DNA from: Streptomyces sp. H27-C3
GTDB lineage: Bacteria; Actinomycetota; Actinomycetes; Streptomycetales; Streptomycetaceae
Direction: 5' to 3'
NCBI RefSeq assembly: GCF_030063415.1
Contig: NZ_JASITA010000011.1
Coordinates: forward strand, 1 to 64,000
Length of the DNA stretch: 64,000 nucleotides
Shown here: in pieces, positions 25,063 to 33,758 of the stretch
Position numbering within the stretch: position 1 is the first letter of the stretch
How the letters are laid out: each line of letters opens with the position of its first letter
Notes under the pieces: model-generated
Seen by the model: only the letters and a program-made list of their open reading frames with translations
Database searches by the model: none
What the model was told of the DNA's origin: nothing
Program-made: the position numbers and the translations under genes

Positions 25063-27355
25063 GGCCACCGGGCCCCCCCACACCCTTCTCGGCGCCATCG
25101 GCCGGCTCGACCCCGGGCAACTGGTGCTGCCGGGAATGACCCGCAGCGAGCTGATGTCCAGGGCGCACGCCGTCGCCGACGCCGCGAAGGCCCAGGGCGC
25201 CGTCGGTGAGGCGGTGGCTCTGCGGATGCCCAACGGACCCGACTGGGTCGTTGCCTTCCTCGGGCTGCTAGAGGCCGGCTCCCTGCCGCTCCCCGTGGCG
25301 CCGGATACCCCCGACCCCGAGGTAGGACGGCTGCTGGAACTCGTCGGTGGCGGCCGGATCCTGACGTATCGGCAAGTCTCCGGCGAGGACATCCTGCTCG
25401 CCGGGACGCCCGGGCCCCGGCAGGACCTGGAGCCGGGGGTCCTGCTGCCCACCTCCGGCTCGACCGGCGCACCCAGGCTCGTACAGCGCAGCGAGGCGAG
25501 CTGGCTGTCCGAGGCCCGCCGCTACCGCGACGGTGTCGGCGTCACCGAGCAGGACATCGTGGTCCTGCCGGTGCCCCTGTCGCACGCGTACGCGCTGGGC
25601 TGGCTGTGCGGCGGGCTGCTGGCCGGTGCGGCGCTGCGGCCCGTCCCGCCCACCGCTCTCGGGCAGACCGCGCTGGAGCTGGCGGCCGGCGCCACCGTCA
25701 TCACCCTGGTGCCCGCCGCGGCCCGGCTGCTGGCCACCCGGCAGAAGCTGCGCGCCCGGCGTGCGGGGCCCGGCGCCCCCGCGCCGGCGCCGGGGCTGCG
25801 GATCGCCATGGTCGGGGCGGGCCCTGTCGACGCCTCGCTCGACACGCTGTTCACCGAGGCGTACGGGATCGGCGTCGCCCGCAACTACGGCTCCACCGAG
25901 CTGGGCGCGGTCTTCAGCGGCCCGGCCGGGCTGGCCCCGATGTGTGTGGGCGCGCCCCTGCCCGGCGTCGGCCACCGACTGGTGGACCCCACCACACAGG
26001 AGCCGACGGCGCAGGGTCCCGGAGCGCTCCAGATCCGTACCGACACGGTGCCCGACTGGCACGACACGGGTGACCTGGCGGTCTCCCACGAGGGGTCGTT
26101 GCGCATCCTGGGCCGCGAAGGCACCGCTGTCCGCCGCGGGGGAAGGTGGGTGGCCCCGCTGGAGATCGAGGCGGTGTTCCGTGCCCACAACGCCGTACGG
26201 GAGGTGCGGGTTGCCGCCACGCGCCGCGCCCACGAGGGCGAGGACGGAATCGTCGCCGAGGTGGTGGTCGCCACAGGGGGCCCCGACGAGGCGGAGCTGC
26301 GCGCCCACGCCGCCCGCCACCTGGCGCCGTACAAGGTCCCCGACATCATCGTGCTGCGTACCGCCCTGCCGAAGACCGCGACCGGGAAGGCGGCCGCGGC
26401 GGCCCGTTACCGGCTCACACCCCGCGCGATCGAGGCGACCCGCGCCTACAAGACGTCGGAGCTGCTCTTCGCCCTGCACGACCTCGGCGCGCTCACCGCC
26501 CTGGCGGAGGGCACCGCCCTGGCCCCGCTCAGCGCGGACCTCGGCTGCGACCCGCTGGCCCTGGGGATCCTGCTGGACACCGCGGCCTCCCTGGGCCTGC
26601 TCTCCACCGCCGCCGAATCCGAACCGGCCGCCCCCCGGGTCCCGTTGGCCGAACTGACCGCCTTCGTACGCCTGGAGGAGCGGTTGTCCCACGATCTGGT
26701 GACCCGGCGGGCACTGGCCGCCGTGGCGCGCTCCGGCCTGGCGAACCGGCCGTTCGAGCGCCGTCCCGACGATGCGGGCCACGCGGAGCTGGTCGCGGCG
26801 TACCAGGGCGCCATGAGCGGACCCTCGTCCCGGGCCCGCACCGCCCTCGGTCTGCGCCTGCTTCGTCCGCGCCCCGGCGCGCGGCTGGTGGAGGTGACCG
26901 CGGGCCCCGGTCGCTACCTGGACCGGCTGCTGGCCGCCGACCCGGCGGCCGGCGGCCACCTGTGGCAGACCGGCCGCCTCAGCGGGCCGGTGGCCGACCG
27001 GGTGGACGCCGCCGTCGCCGCGGGCACGGTGACCACGGGGCCCGGTCTGCCGTCCGGGGAGGCCGACCTCTGCGTGGTCGCCAACTCCGTGCACGACGCC
27101 TCGTTGGGGGCGCTGCTGTCCGCTCTGCTGGCGACCTTGAGACCGGGTGGCCTGCTGCTGGTGGACGACGTCTTCCTGCCGTCCGGCGGGCCGGGCGCCG
27201 AGCTGGCGCTGGACTGGCTCACCCACGGCGGCACCGCGTGGACCACTGTCGAGGCACTCACCGCCGGACTGGCCGAGGCGGGAGCCGACGTCGTCCGCCA
27301 TCTGCCGTTCGAACCCTCTCCCTGTCATCTCGTCATCGCGAAGGAGGCCGACTGA
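25055..27355 (+). CDS. mitE: AHBA-ACP ligase with C-terminal methyltransferase-like domain (MitE-like)
   Basis: 766 residues. The adenylation domain (about 1-440) has [18 protein letters not shown] (A3), [13 protein letters not shown] (A5), [20 protein letters not shown] (A7/A8) and [12 protein letters not shown] (A10 lysine). MitE is known to activate AHBA and load it on MmcB. From about 455 a second domain follows the plan of family 2 O-methyltransferases: helical region [20 protein letters not shown], then [16 protein letters not shown] in place of D-x-G-G-x-G, and [16 protein letters not shown]. The SAM loop is altered (V-T-A-G-P-G), so it may be structural. The stop shares one base with the next start (TGATG). 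Confidence 0.87.
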   Translation: MPEATGPPHTLLGAIGRLDPGQLVLPGMTRSELMSRAHAVADAAKAQGAVGEAVALRMPNGPDWVVAFLGLLEAGSLPLPVAPDTPDPEVGRLLELVGGGRILTYRQVSGEDILLAGTPGPRQDLEPGVLLPTSGSTGAPRLVQRSEASWLSEARRYRDGVGVTEQDIVVLPVPLSHAYALGWLCGGLLAGAALRPVPPTALGQTALELAAGATVITLVPAAARLLATRQKLRARRAGPGAPAPAPGLRIAMVGAGPVDASLDTLFTEAYGIGVARNYGSTELGAVFSGPAGLAPMCVGAPLPGVGHRLVDPTTQEPTAQGPGALQIRTDTVPDWHDTGDLAVSHEGSLRILGREGTAVRRGGRWVAPLEIEAVFRAHNAVREVRVAATRRAHEGEDGIVAEVVVATGGPDEAELRAHAARHLAPYKVPDIIVLRTALPKTATGKAAAAARYRLTPRAIEATRAYKTSELLFALHDLGALTALAEGTALAPLSADLGCDPLALGILLDTAASLGLLSTAAESEPAAPRVPLAELTAFVRLEERLSHDLVTRRALAAVARSGLANRPFERRPDDAGHAELVAAYQGAMSGPSSRARTALGLRLLRPRPGARLVEVTAGPGRYLDRLLAADPAAGGHLWQTGRLSGPVADRVDAAVAAGTVTTGPGLPSGEADLCVVANSVHDASLGALLSALLATLRPGGLLLVDDVFLPSGGPGAELALDWLTHGGTAWTTVEALTAGLAEAGADVVRHLPFEPSPCHLVIAKEAD

Positions 27356-28128
27356 TGGGCGAACTCTCCGCCCGCATCACGGAAAGCATGGGCCAGCGTG
27401 GCCGGGTCGTCGTGGTCTCCGGAGCCTCCGGGGACATCGGCAGCGTGTGCGCCCGCCAACTGGCCGAGCTCGGCGCCACGGTTGTGGCGGGCTACCACCA
27501 GGGCGAGGAGCGGGTGCACAAGCTCGCCGCCGAGGTCGAGGAGGGTGGCGGCACTCTCGTCCCCGTACGGGCCGACCTGTCGACGCCGGACGGCCCCGGG
27601 CTGCTGGCCGGCACCGCCGTCGAGCGGTTCGGCCGCGTCGACGGCCTGGTCGCCGCCGCCGGGTTGCGTACCCGCCGGCTGGCGATGGCCACCGACGCGG
27701 CCGCGCTGGACAAGCTCCTCCAGGTGAACATCGCCGGGACCATCAACCTCGCCAAGGCGTGCCTGCGGCCGATGATGCGTGCCAAGTACGGTCGCATCGT
27801 GCTCTTCGGCTCCAGGGCGGGCACCAGCGGTCTGCCGGGCCACGCCGCCTACGCGGCCACCAAGGGGGCCCTGCATCCCTGGGCGGCGTCCCTCGCCGGA
27901 GAGGTGGGCAAGCACGGCATCACCGTCAACGTCGTGGCACCGGGCGCGATCCGCGCCGAGGTCATGGATTTCTCGCCCGAAGAGCGTGACCTGGTGATGA
28001 AGTTCATCGGCGCGGGCCGGCTCGGCGAGCCCGCGGAGGTCGCGTCCGCGGTGTCCTTCCTGCTCTCCCCCGCGGCCTCGTACGTCAGCGGCAACACACT
28101 CGTGGTGGACGGCGGTGCGCGCTTTTGA
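27355..28128 (+). CDS. mitF: Short-chain dehydrogenase/reductase (MitF-like)
   Basis: 257 residues, classical [22 protein letters not shown] is the glycine-rich NAD(P) loop, VAAAGLRTR the N-A-G equivalent, GSRAGTSG the Ser strand and YAATKGAL the Tyr-x-x-x-Lys pair. The C-terminus ([16 protein letters not shown]) is FabG-like. It would reduce a ketone or oxidise a hydroxyl of the sugar-derived chain, perhaps while ACP-bound, as FabG acts on ACP substrates. It is coupled to both neighbours, sharing one base with the ligase stop and four with the next start. Confidence 0.85.
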   Translation: MGELSARITESMGQRGRVVVVSGASGDIGSVCARQLAELGATVVAGYHQGEERVHKLAAEVEEGGGTLVPVRADLSTPDGPGLLAGTAVERFGRVDGLVAAAGLRTRRLAMATDAAALDKLLQVNIAGTINLAKACLRPMMRAKYGRIVLFGSRAGTSGLPGHAAYAATKGALHPWAASLAGEVGKHGITVNVVAPGAIRAEVMDFSPEERDLVMKFIGAGRLGEPAEVASAVSFLLSPAASYVSGNTLVVDGGARF

Positions 28129-29288
28129 GCCCCGACGCGTCCGGTGCGCCGCCGCTGCGCATCGCGATCCTGGGCGCCGGCTGGGTGTCCCGCACGGTGT
28201 GGCGGCCGCTGCTGGACGCGCACCCCGGGTTCGAGGTGGCGGCGGTCGTGGACACCGATCCCGTGGCGGCCCAGAGGATGGCGTCCAACGGCCGGGAGGT
28301 CCTCGCCGTGTCCCGGGTGGCCGACCTGGCGGACCTGGAGCTGGACGCCGCGGTGGTGGCGCTGCCCAATCACCTCCATGTGCCCGTCGCCTGCGAGCTG
28401 TTGAGCCGAAACGTCCCGGTGTTCATCGAGAAGCCGGTGTGCCGGACGCTCGTTGAGGCACGGACGCTGGCCAGCTCCGCCCTGGACGGTCCGACGGTCC
28501 ACGCCTGGAGCGCGGCCCGGCACCGGGGTGACGTACGGGCGCTGGCCCGACTGCTGCCCCAGCTCGGCGAGGTGCGTGCGCTCGGCCTGAACTGGACGCG
28601 GGCCTCCGGCGTCCCTCAGCGCGACGGCTGGTTCGTCGACCGTGGGCTGGCCGGCGGCGGCTCCCTCCTCGACCTGGGCTGGCACCTGCTGGACGTGGGG
28701 CTCGACCTGCTGGGCTGGCCGCACGTGACGCGGGCGCTGGGCAACCTGTCCCTCGACTGGATGGGCCGTGGCGACGCCACCGCCGACTGGAGCGCCCGGG
28801 CGTCGGACCACGGCGGCCCTGCCGGTGAGCGGCCCGAACTCGTAGAGGACACCGCGCGGGGGTTCCTGCTCACCGAGACGGGCGTCGCCGTCTCCCTGGA
28901 GTCCCGCTGGGCCTCGCACCACGCTCTGGACAGCACCACACTCACCATCGAGGGCACCGAGGGCGTCGCGGTGCTGCGCTGCACCTTCGGTTTCAGCCCG
29001 CACCGGGCGGACCGCTCCTCGCTGACCCTGCTGCGCCACGGCGAGGAGACCGCGGTGCCGCTGCCGGAGGAGCCCGTCGGCGTCGAGTACGAACGCCAGG
29101 TCGCCGAGCTCGCCCGGCGGCTCGTCCGCGCCCGCGCCACCGGCCCCCGCACCGACGCGGGTTCGCTGGCCGAGATCACCACGCTGGCCTCCTGCGTCGA
29201 CCGTCTGTACGAGTCGGCCGGGCGGCCCCGCCCTCCCGTTCCCGTCCCCTCCCTGGAAACCGCCCGCCCTCGGCTCCGGAGCCACTAA
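28125..29288 (+). CDS. mitG: Gfo/Idh/MocA oxidoreductase, RifL-like (MitG-like)
   Basis: 387 residues from a TTG start inside the SDR stop (TTGA). [19 protein letters not shown] is the NAD(P) loop, [16 protein letters not shown] and [11 protein letters not shown] (E-K-P) are family signatures, and [15 protein letters not shown] matches the substrate helix with Asp and His. In the AHBA pathway RifL works together with the AHBA synthase RifK to oxidise and transaminate UDP-glucose on the way to kanosamine, so this gene is counted in the AHBA set although it sits in the mitB-mitH operon. The stop and next start overlap as TAATG. Confidence 0.82.
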   Translation: MSPDASGAPPLRIAILGAGWVSRTVWRPLLDAHPGFEVAAVVDTDPVAAQRMASNGREVLAVSRVADLADLELDAAVVALPNHLHVPVACELLSRNVPVFIEKPVCRTLVEARTLASSALDGPTVHAWSAARHRGDVRALARLLPQLGEVRALGLNWTRASGVPQRDGWFVDRGLAGGGSLLDLGWHLLDVGLDLLGWPHVTRALGNLSLDWMGRGDATADWSARASDHGGPAGERPELVEDTARGFLLTETGVAVSLESRWASHHALDSTTLTIEGTEGVAVLRCTFGFSPHRADRSSLTLLRHGEETAVPLPEEPVGVEYERQVAELARRLVRARATGPRTDAGSLAEITTLASCVDRLYESAGRPRPPVPVPSLETARPRLRSH

Positions 29289-30391
29289 TGGAATTCGCGT
29301 ACTTCACCCATGTGTGGGGACGGGAGAACATCACCGTCCGCGAGCGCTACGACCAGTTGTGGCAGGAGGTCGAGGCGGCCGACCGGCTGGGCTTCGACTA
29401 CGCCTTCTCCGTGGAGCACCACTGCACCCCGGAAGAGAGCTGGATGCCGTCACCCGCGGTGTTCTGCACCGGCGCGGCGCTGCGCACCGAGCGCATCCGG
29501 GTCGGCCCGATGGGCTGGGTGCCGCCGCTGCGGCACCCGCTGCACGTGGTCGAGGAGGTCGCCACCCTCGACCAACTCCTGGGTGGGCGGCTGGAGGTGG
29601 GACTCGCCTCGGGCGTCAGCGACGAGCCGTTCCGTCCCTTCGGTGCGGACTTCGCCAACCGGAAGGTACTGAACCGGGAGTGCGCGGACCTGCTGCGCAC
29701 CGCCCTGACCGCCGAAGCCCCCTTCGACTTCGACGGTCCTGTCCACCAACTCCGGGACGTATCGCTGTCGTTCAGGGCGGAACAGCGGCCGCATCCGCCG
29801 CTGTGGATTCCCACCACGGACCGCTCGACCCTGCGCTACCTCGCACGCACCGGCGGCCACACCTCCTCGACCATGATCGTGCCGCGTGCGGCCATGGGCC
29901 TCGTGTACCGCCACTACATCGACTGGTGGCGCCAGGAGGGACAGCGGGGTCTGCCGCGCATCGGGTACTGGAGCCTGGTGCACGTGGCCGCGACGGACGC
30001 CGAGGCGGAGGCGCGGGCGGCCCAGCAGGTGACCGACACCTTCGTGCACACCCTGCGCTACGGCTCGGTGCGGAGGTCGGGCACACCAGCGGCCCCCGCG
30101 AGCCGGCTGAGCACCCCCGACATCCTGGCCGGCAGCCACGACTTCCGCTTCCTGATGGACCAGAACCTGGTCTTCGTCGGCTCCCCGCGCACCGTCGCCG
30201 AACGCATCAAGGAAGCCGCGGCAGAGGGCTGTTTCAACACCCTTCTCGGTGAGTTCAGCTTCGGTGACATCGCGGGCGACGAGGCGATCGGCTCCATGGA
30301 GCTGTTCGCCCGCGATGTCGTTCCCCTGCTGGCCGACTTCACCCCGTACCAGCCCGAGCAGACGGACGAACCCCGCGTCGCCGTCTCCTGA
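29288..30391 (+). CDS. mitH: Luciferase-like flavin oxidoreductase (MitH-like)
   Basis: 367 residues, full-length bacterial-luciferase family. [11 protein letters not shown] at the start, SVEHHCTPEESWMPSPAVF, RIRVGPMGWVPPLRHPLHV and ATLDQLLGGRLEVGLASGV are the alpha-subunit-like segments that bind FMN or F420. It is translationally coupled to the RifL-like gene. Length and features such as the S-V-E-H-H segment suggest an FMN monooxygenase more than an F420 reductase, but the cofactor cannot be settled from the sequence. Possible oxidation of the amine or ring carbon in mitosane formation. Confidence 0.85.
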   Translation: MEFAYFTHVWGRENITVRERYDQLWQEVEAADRLGFDYAFSVEHHCTPEESWMPSPAVFCTGAALRTERIRVGPMGWVPPLRHPLHVVEEVATLDQLLGGRLEVGLASGVSDEPFRPFGADFANRKVLNRECADLLRTALTAEAPFDFDGPVHQLRDVSLSFRAEQRPHPPLWIPTTDRSTLRYLARTGGHTSSTMIVPRAAMGLVYRHYIDWWRQEGQRGLPRIGYWSLVHVAATDAEAEARAAQQVTDTFVHTLRYGSVRRSGTPAAPASRLSTPDILAGSHDFRFLMDQNLVFVGSPRTVAERIKEAAAEGCFNTLLGEFSFGDIAGDEAIGSMELFARDVVPLLADFTPYQPEQTDEPRVAVS

Positions 30392-30411
30392 ACGACAGGA
30401 ATGCACGTTCC

Positions 30412-30792
30412 ATGACAGCACGAGACAGTGTCCTCATCGGGTTCGCCGACGGCGACGACGCCGACACCCGGACCATCGCCCGACGCCTCACGGACGCCGT
30501 GACCGAGCGGGGTGCCCGGGCCGCCGTTCTGAGCGGCGACGCGGTGCCCGACGACGTCCGCGCGGCCGCCCGCCCGCCGGAGGGCCGCCCCGCCCTCGCG
30601 GTGGAGGTGACGGGCGGCCCCAGCGCGTACGACCCGCTGGTCGTCGGACCGGCGGAGCCGGACCCGGTGAGCCGGCTGCTGCGGGAGCTGGAGCGGCACG
30701 GACTGCCGAACGCCACCCCCACGACGCCCTACAGCGCGGAGGAACATGACGAGGTCGCCCGCCGCCTCGAAGCCCTCGGCTACATCGACTGA
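30412..30792 (+). CDS. Degenerate APS-kinase-like protein with LGYI tail
   Basis: 126 residues. The order of elements copies the APS kinase at 3052: a first strand and loop VLIGFADGDDADTRTIARRL (compare VWLTGLPGAGKTTIARGL), helix, then AAVLSGDAVPDDVR (compare VHVLDGDEVRVLL), then ALAVEVTGGPSAYDPLVV (compare LEVHVSTGLTGADDPYEAP) and a helix LLRELERHGL. The Walker A lysine and glycines are gone, so it cannot bind ATP in the normal way. After the kinase-like part comes a tail, EEHDEVARRLEALGYID, that resembles the C-terminal end of AP-superfamily enzymes (compare the protein at 20044). A non-catalytic partner of the real APS kinase or of the AP enzymes is my best guess. Confidence 0.6.
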   Translation: MTARDSVLIGFADGDDADTRTIARRLTDAVTERGARAAVLSGDAVPDDVRAAARPPEGRPALAVEVTGGPSAYDPLVVGPAEPDPVSRLLRELERHGLPNATPTTPYSAEEHDEVARRLEALGYID

Positions 30793-30808
30793 CGCAAGGG
30801 ATTCCGCG

Positions 30809-31738
30809 ATGGTGACGCCCGTCGGCAGCGCGACTCGTGACGCGCACGCCCCCGGCCCGGACCAACTCGACGACCTCGTGGGGCAACTGCGCCAGGTGCC
30901 GGACCGGCAACGTCGGTTTTCGGTCACCGGGACCGGGGTGCGCCGTCTGTACCGTATTCGCCCCGAGCTGCTCAGCGCCCTGATCACCGCGGGCCTCCCG
31001 CACGTCGGCGAGGGGCCCGACCGGCTCTACGACGGGTACGACCTCGGCAACGCGGCCCTGCACCTGGGGCTCGTCTCGGTGCAGAGCCGCTCCATGCGGT
31101 CCTGGGCCAGGGCCCTCCAGTCGGCCGGCACACCCGGCCCGCGCCTCCGCGTCGAGATCGTCTCCTCCTGTCCGGTGCCCGGCCATCCGGGGCCGTGCCC
31201 GTACGGGGTACTGCTCCGGGACGGCCGGCGGCTCATCCAGGGGCCTGCGGCCGATGCCCACCTGACCGAGCTCGCGGTGTCCCCCGTCGCACAGTGGCCC
31301 GCGCTGCCCGACGCGGTGCGCGGACTGCTCCGCGAGGTGGACGGCATCGGGTTCTTCCTGCTTCCCGAAGCGGTGCGCTGGGACGCCGAGTTCATGTGGC
31401 GCACGCGCATGGCGGACTGTGGCGGGGCCGCCGCCTGGCTGGTGGCGGAGGGCACGAGGAGAGGCCTGGCTGTCCGGTTCTCCTTCGGACTGCTGGTGGC
31501 CAAGCCGTACTCCACCCCGCACTGCTGGGCCGAGTTCCTGGTCGACGGGGTGTGGGTGCCGGTCGATCCGCTGCTGGTGCGGGCGCTGAACCAGTGGGGC
31601 GGACTGGACGCACAGGCGTTCCCGCCCGACGGCCGGCCCGGCGCGCTCTTCCACCGGCTGACGGACCGCTTCACCAAGGTCGTCAGTCACGGTGGGATCT
31701 GGGCCCAGGTCTCCCTGCCCACCGAGCCGGCCGCCTGA
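30809..31738 (+). CDS. Transglutaminase-like superfamily protein
   Basis: 309 residues, ATG at 30809 with AAGGGA upstream. The C-terminal half has a papain-like triad in the order of transglutaminase-like proteins: Cys in MADCGGAAAW, His in TPHCWAEFLVDG and Asp in VWVPVDPLLV. The N-terminal 150 residues (RQRRFSVTGTGVRRLYRIRPELL onwards) are not recognised. Members cleave or form amide bonds, and several act in antibiotic pathways on carrier-bound acyl groups. Here it could release or transfer the ACP-bound intermediate, or act on an amide. It ends the first part of the operon; 160 bases separate it from the next gene. Confidence 0.7.
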   Translation: MVTPVGSATRDAHAPGPDQLDDLVGQLRQVPDRQRRFSVTGTGVRRLYRIRPELLSALITAGLPHVGEGPDRLYDGYDLGNAALHLGLVSVQSRSMRSWARALQSAGTPGPRLRVEIVSSCPVPGHPGPCPYGVLLRDGRRLIQGPAADAHLTELAVSPVAQWPALPDAVRGLLREVDGIGFFLLPEAVRWDAEFMWRTRMADCGGAAAWLVAEGTRRGLAVRFSFGLLVAKPYSTPHCWAEFLVDGVWVPVDPLLVRALNQWGGLDAQAFPPDGRPGALFHRLTDRFTKVVSHGGIWAQVSLPTEPAA

Positions 31739-31900
31739 CGGACCGTTACCGCCTATTCTCCGGGGGGCCACCGTCCGTTTTCGGACTTCCTGGCAAGGTA
31801 GTTGTGCCGCGGCCTTACCCGCCCGGATCACACCCTAGGGTGGTCCGTGCCCCTGGAGCCTCGTGAGCCCCACCGCTCCTTCGACGACGAGAGGATGGGC

Positions 31901-32269
31901 ATGACCCCGCAAGAACTGTGCGACTGCGCGATGGAGTTGCCCGGTGCCCTGGACGACGAAGCCTTCGGACCCGGCGCCACGGTGTTCAAGGTCGAAGGCA
32001 AAGTGTTCGCCATCCTCCAAGACGCCACGGACGACCAGTCGGCCCAGGTCACCCTCAAGTGCGACCCGAATCTGGCACTGCACCTGCGGGACCAGTACCC
32101 GGCGGTGGGCCCCGGATACCACGTCAACAAGCGTCACTGGAACACGGTCGTCCTCGACTCCACCGTTCCCTCACCGGCCGTGCGGGAGATGGTGGAGCAC
32201 TCCTGGGACCGTGTGGTCTCGGGAATGACCAAGGCCGACCGCGAGCGGCTGAGACTCCAGCGCGGCTGA
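31901..32269 (+). CDS. mmcQ: MmcQ/YjbR family protein
   Basis: 122 residues. MTPQELCDCAMELPGALDDEAFGPGATVFKVEGKVFAIL and VTLKCDPNLALHLRDQYPAVGPGYHVNKRHWNTVVLD are the signature of the YjbR/MmcQ family (PF04237), small CyaY-like DNA-binding-type folds named after the MmcQ protein of the mitomycin cluster. The ATG at 31901 is preferred over the one at 31895 because GAGGA then lies five bases upstream. Biochemical role unknown. It sits immediately before the resistance gene mrd, so a role in protection or DNA binding is plausible. Confidence 0.82.
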   Translation: MTPQELCDCAMELPGALDDEAFGPGATVFKVEGKVFAILQDATDDQSAQVTLKCDPNLALHLRDQYPAVGPGYHVNKRHWNTVVLDSTVPSPAVREMVEHSWDRVVSGMTKADRERLRLQRG

Positions 32270-32354
32270 GGCACCACGGCCCGTGCCGCCCGGTGTGCGC
32301 GCACCCGTACACCCCGCACCCACCAAGCACCCACCAAGAGAGAGAGCACCACTC

Positions 32355-32753
32355 ATGGCAGTTCCCCGGCTGACCCTGTTCGCGATCGTGGCGGAAGACA
32401 TGAGTAAGTCCCTGGCGTTCTACCGCCGTCTCGGACTCGACATCCCCGCCGACGCCGACTCCGCCCCGCACGTCGAGACGGTGCTGCCCGGCGGCATCAA
32501 GCTCGCCTGGGACAGCGTCGAGACCGTCCGCAGCTACGAGCCCGACTGGACTGCCCCGACCGGCAGCCACCGCTTCGCCGTCGCCTTCGAGTACCCCGAC
32601 CCGCAGGCCGTCGACGCCGCGTACGCAGAGCTGGTGGACGCTGGCTACGTCGGGCACATCAAGCCGTGGGACGCGGTCTGGGGCCAGCGCTACGCGATCG
32701 TCCTCGACCCCGACGGCACCGCGGTGGACCTCTACGCCGTGCTTCCCTCCTAG
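32355..32753 (+). CDS. mrd: Mitomycin resistance determinant Mrd (VOC/bleomycin-resistance fold)
   Basis: 132 residues made of two beta-alpha-beta-beta-beta units. The stretches AEDMSKSLAFYRRLGLDIPA, DSAPHVETVLPGGIKLAWDS, PTGSHRFAVAFEYPD and AVWGQRYAIVLDPDGTAVDL match the Streptomyces lavendulae Mrd protein, which binds mitomycin C and helps export it, almost position by position as I remember it. This is the strongest single link between the window and mitomycins. It acts in the cytoplasm by sequestering the drug, probably together with the exporter at 49367. The metal-binding residues of true glyoxalases are not conserved, as in other drug-binding members. Confidence 0.92.
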   Translation: MAVPRLTLFAIVAEDMSKSLAFYRRLGLDIPADADSAPHVETVLPGGIKLAWDSVETVRSYEPDWTAPTGSHRFAVAFEYPDPQAVDAAYAELVDAGYVGHIKPWDAVWGQRYAIVLDPDGTAVDLYAVLPS

Positions 32754-32782
32754 CTAGGGCGACTCGCGGGAGGAGCGGGCCG

Positions 32783-33676
32783 TTGTCGTACCTCGGGATC
32801 GACATAGGCGGGACGAAGACGGCCCTGCTCCTGAAGCGGCCCGGCGCCGCCCGTCCGGCGTACGCCCGGTTCGACTGGCTCCCGGGGGCCGACGTCGGCG
32901 CGGACCTGACGGCCCTCGCCGCAGCGGTCTCCCGCATCGTGGAACCTGGCGGCCTCTCCGCCGTACGGGCCGCGGGCGTCGCACTGCCCGCCACCGTCCG
33001 GGGCGGACGCGTGGCCGCCTGGCCCTCCCGCCCCTCCTGGACCGGGCTGCGCCTCGACGCCCTCGTGGAGCGGGTCCTCCCGGGTGTCCTGGTCGCCCAT
33101 GAGGACGACGGCAGTCTCGCCGCCCTCGCCGAGGCCGCCAGGACCGGGGTGAACGACCTCGCGTATCTGGGCCTGGGCATCGGCGGCGGCCTGGTCCTCG
33201 GCGGTCGGCTGCACAGCGGACCGCGCGGCGGGGCCGTCGAGATCGGCCACATGGTGGTCGACCCCGGCGGCCCCGTGTGCGTGTGCGGCCGCACCGGCTG
33301 CCTCCAGGCAGTCGCGTCGGGAACAGCGACCCTGGCGCGGGCCGCGGCAGCCCTGGGCGGACCGGTCACTCCGGACTCCTTCCGCATCGGCCTGGCGGAG
33401 AACCGCGCGTGGGCGAGGGAACCGCTGCGAAGGACCGCCGCGGCACTGTCGGTCGCGGTGATAAACCTGGGCGAGCTGGTGCAGTGCGCCGAGGTCCGGA
33501 TCGGCGGCGGCTTCGGCCACGGAGTGCCGGGCCTGGTGGCGGCGGTGCGCGAGGGGACCCGTCGGCTGGCCCGGCCGGGCACCACTCCTCCCGCCGTGCG
33601 GAGGGCCGCCGTCGGAGCGCGCGCCTCGCTGCACGGCGCGCTCCTGCCGGCGCGCGGAACCGACACCGCGGGCTGA
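32783..33676 (+). CDS. ROK-family sugar kinase, RifN-like (kanosamine 6-kinase)
   Basis: 297 residues from a TTG with GGAGGAG seven bases upstream. YLGIDIGGTKTALLL is the phosphate-1 motif, GLGIGGGLVLGGRLHSG the ROK phosphate-2 region, and CVCGRTGCLQAVAS the zinc motif (C-x-C-G-x-x-G-C) after EIGHMVVDPGG. RifN-type enzymes phosphorylate kanosamine at O6, the first committed step to aminoDAHP and AHBA. The catalytic Asp lies in VAHEDDGSLAALAE (D in place of the usual N-D). It is the last gene of the operon and ends just before a strong terminator hairpin. A generic glucokinase role is less likely because the rest of the AHBA set is present. Confidence 0.8.
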   Translation: MSYLGIDIGGTKTALLLKRPGAARPAYARFDWLPGADVGADLTALAAAVSRIVEPGGLSAVRAAGVALPATVRGGRVAAWPSRPSWTGLRLDALVERVLPGVLVAHEDDGSLAALAEAARTGVNDLAYLGLGIGGGLVLGGRLHSGPRGGAVEIGHMVVDPGGPVCVCGRTGCLQAVASGTATLARAAAALGGPVTPDSFRIGLAENRAWAREPLRRTAAALSVAVINLGELVQCAEVRIGGGFGHGVPGLVAAVREGTRRLARPGTTPPAVRRAAVGARASLHGALLPARGTDTAG

Positions 33677-33709
33677 CCGGACGCTACGTCCGACCGACGC
33701 TCCGCCTGC

Positions 33710-33753
33710 CCGGGAGGGCGCGGGGCCGCGCGGCCGGCCCCGCGCCCTCCCGG
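33710..33753. terminator. Strong bidirectional hairpin
   Basis: An uninterrupted 18-bp stem (33710-33727 pairing with 33736-33753) closes an 8-base loop in the 82-base gap between the convergent stops at 33676 and 33759. It is the clearest terminator in the window. Confidence 0.8.
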
Positions 33754-33758
33754 TGTGA

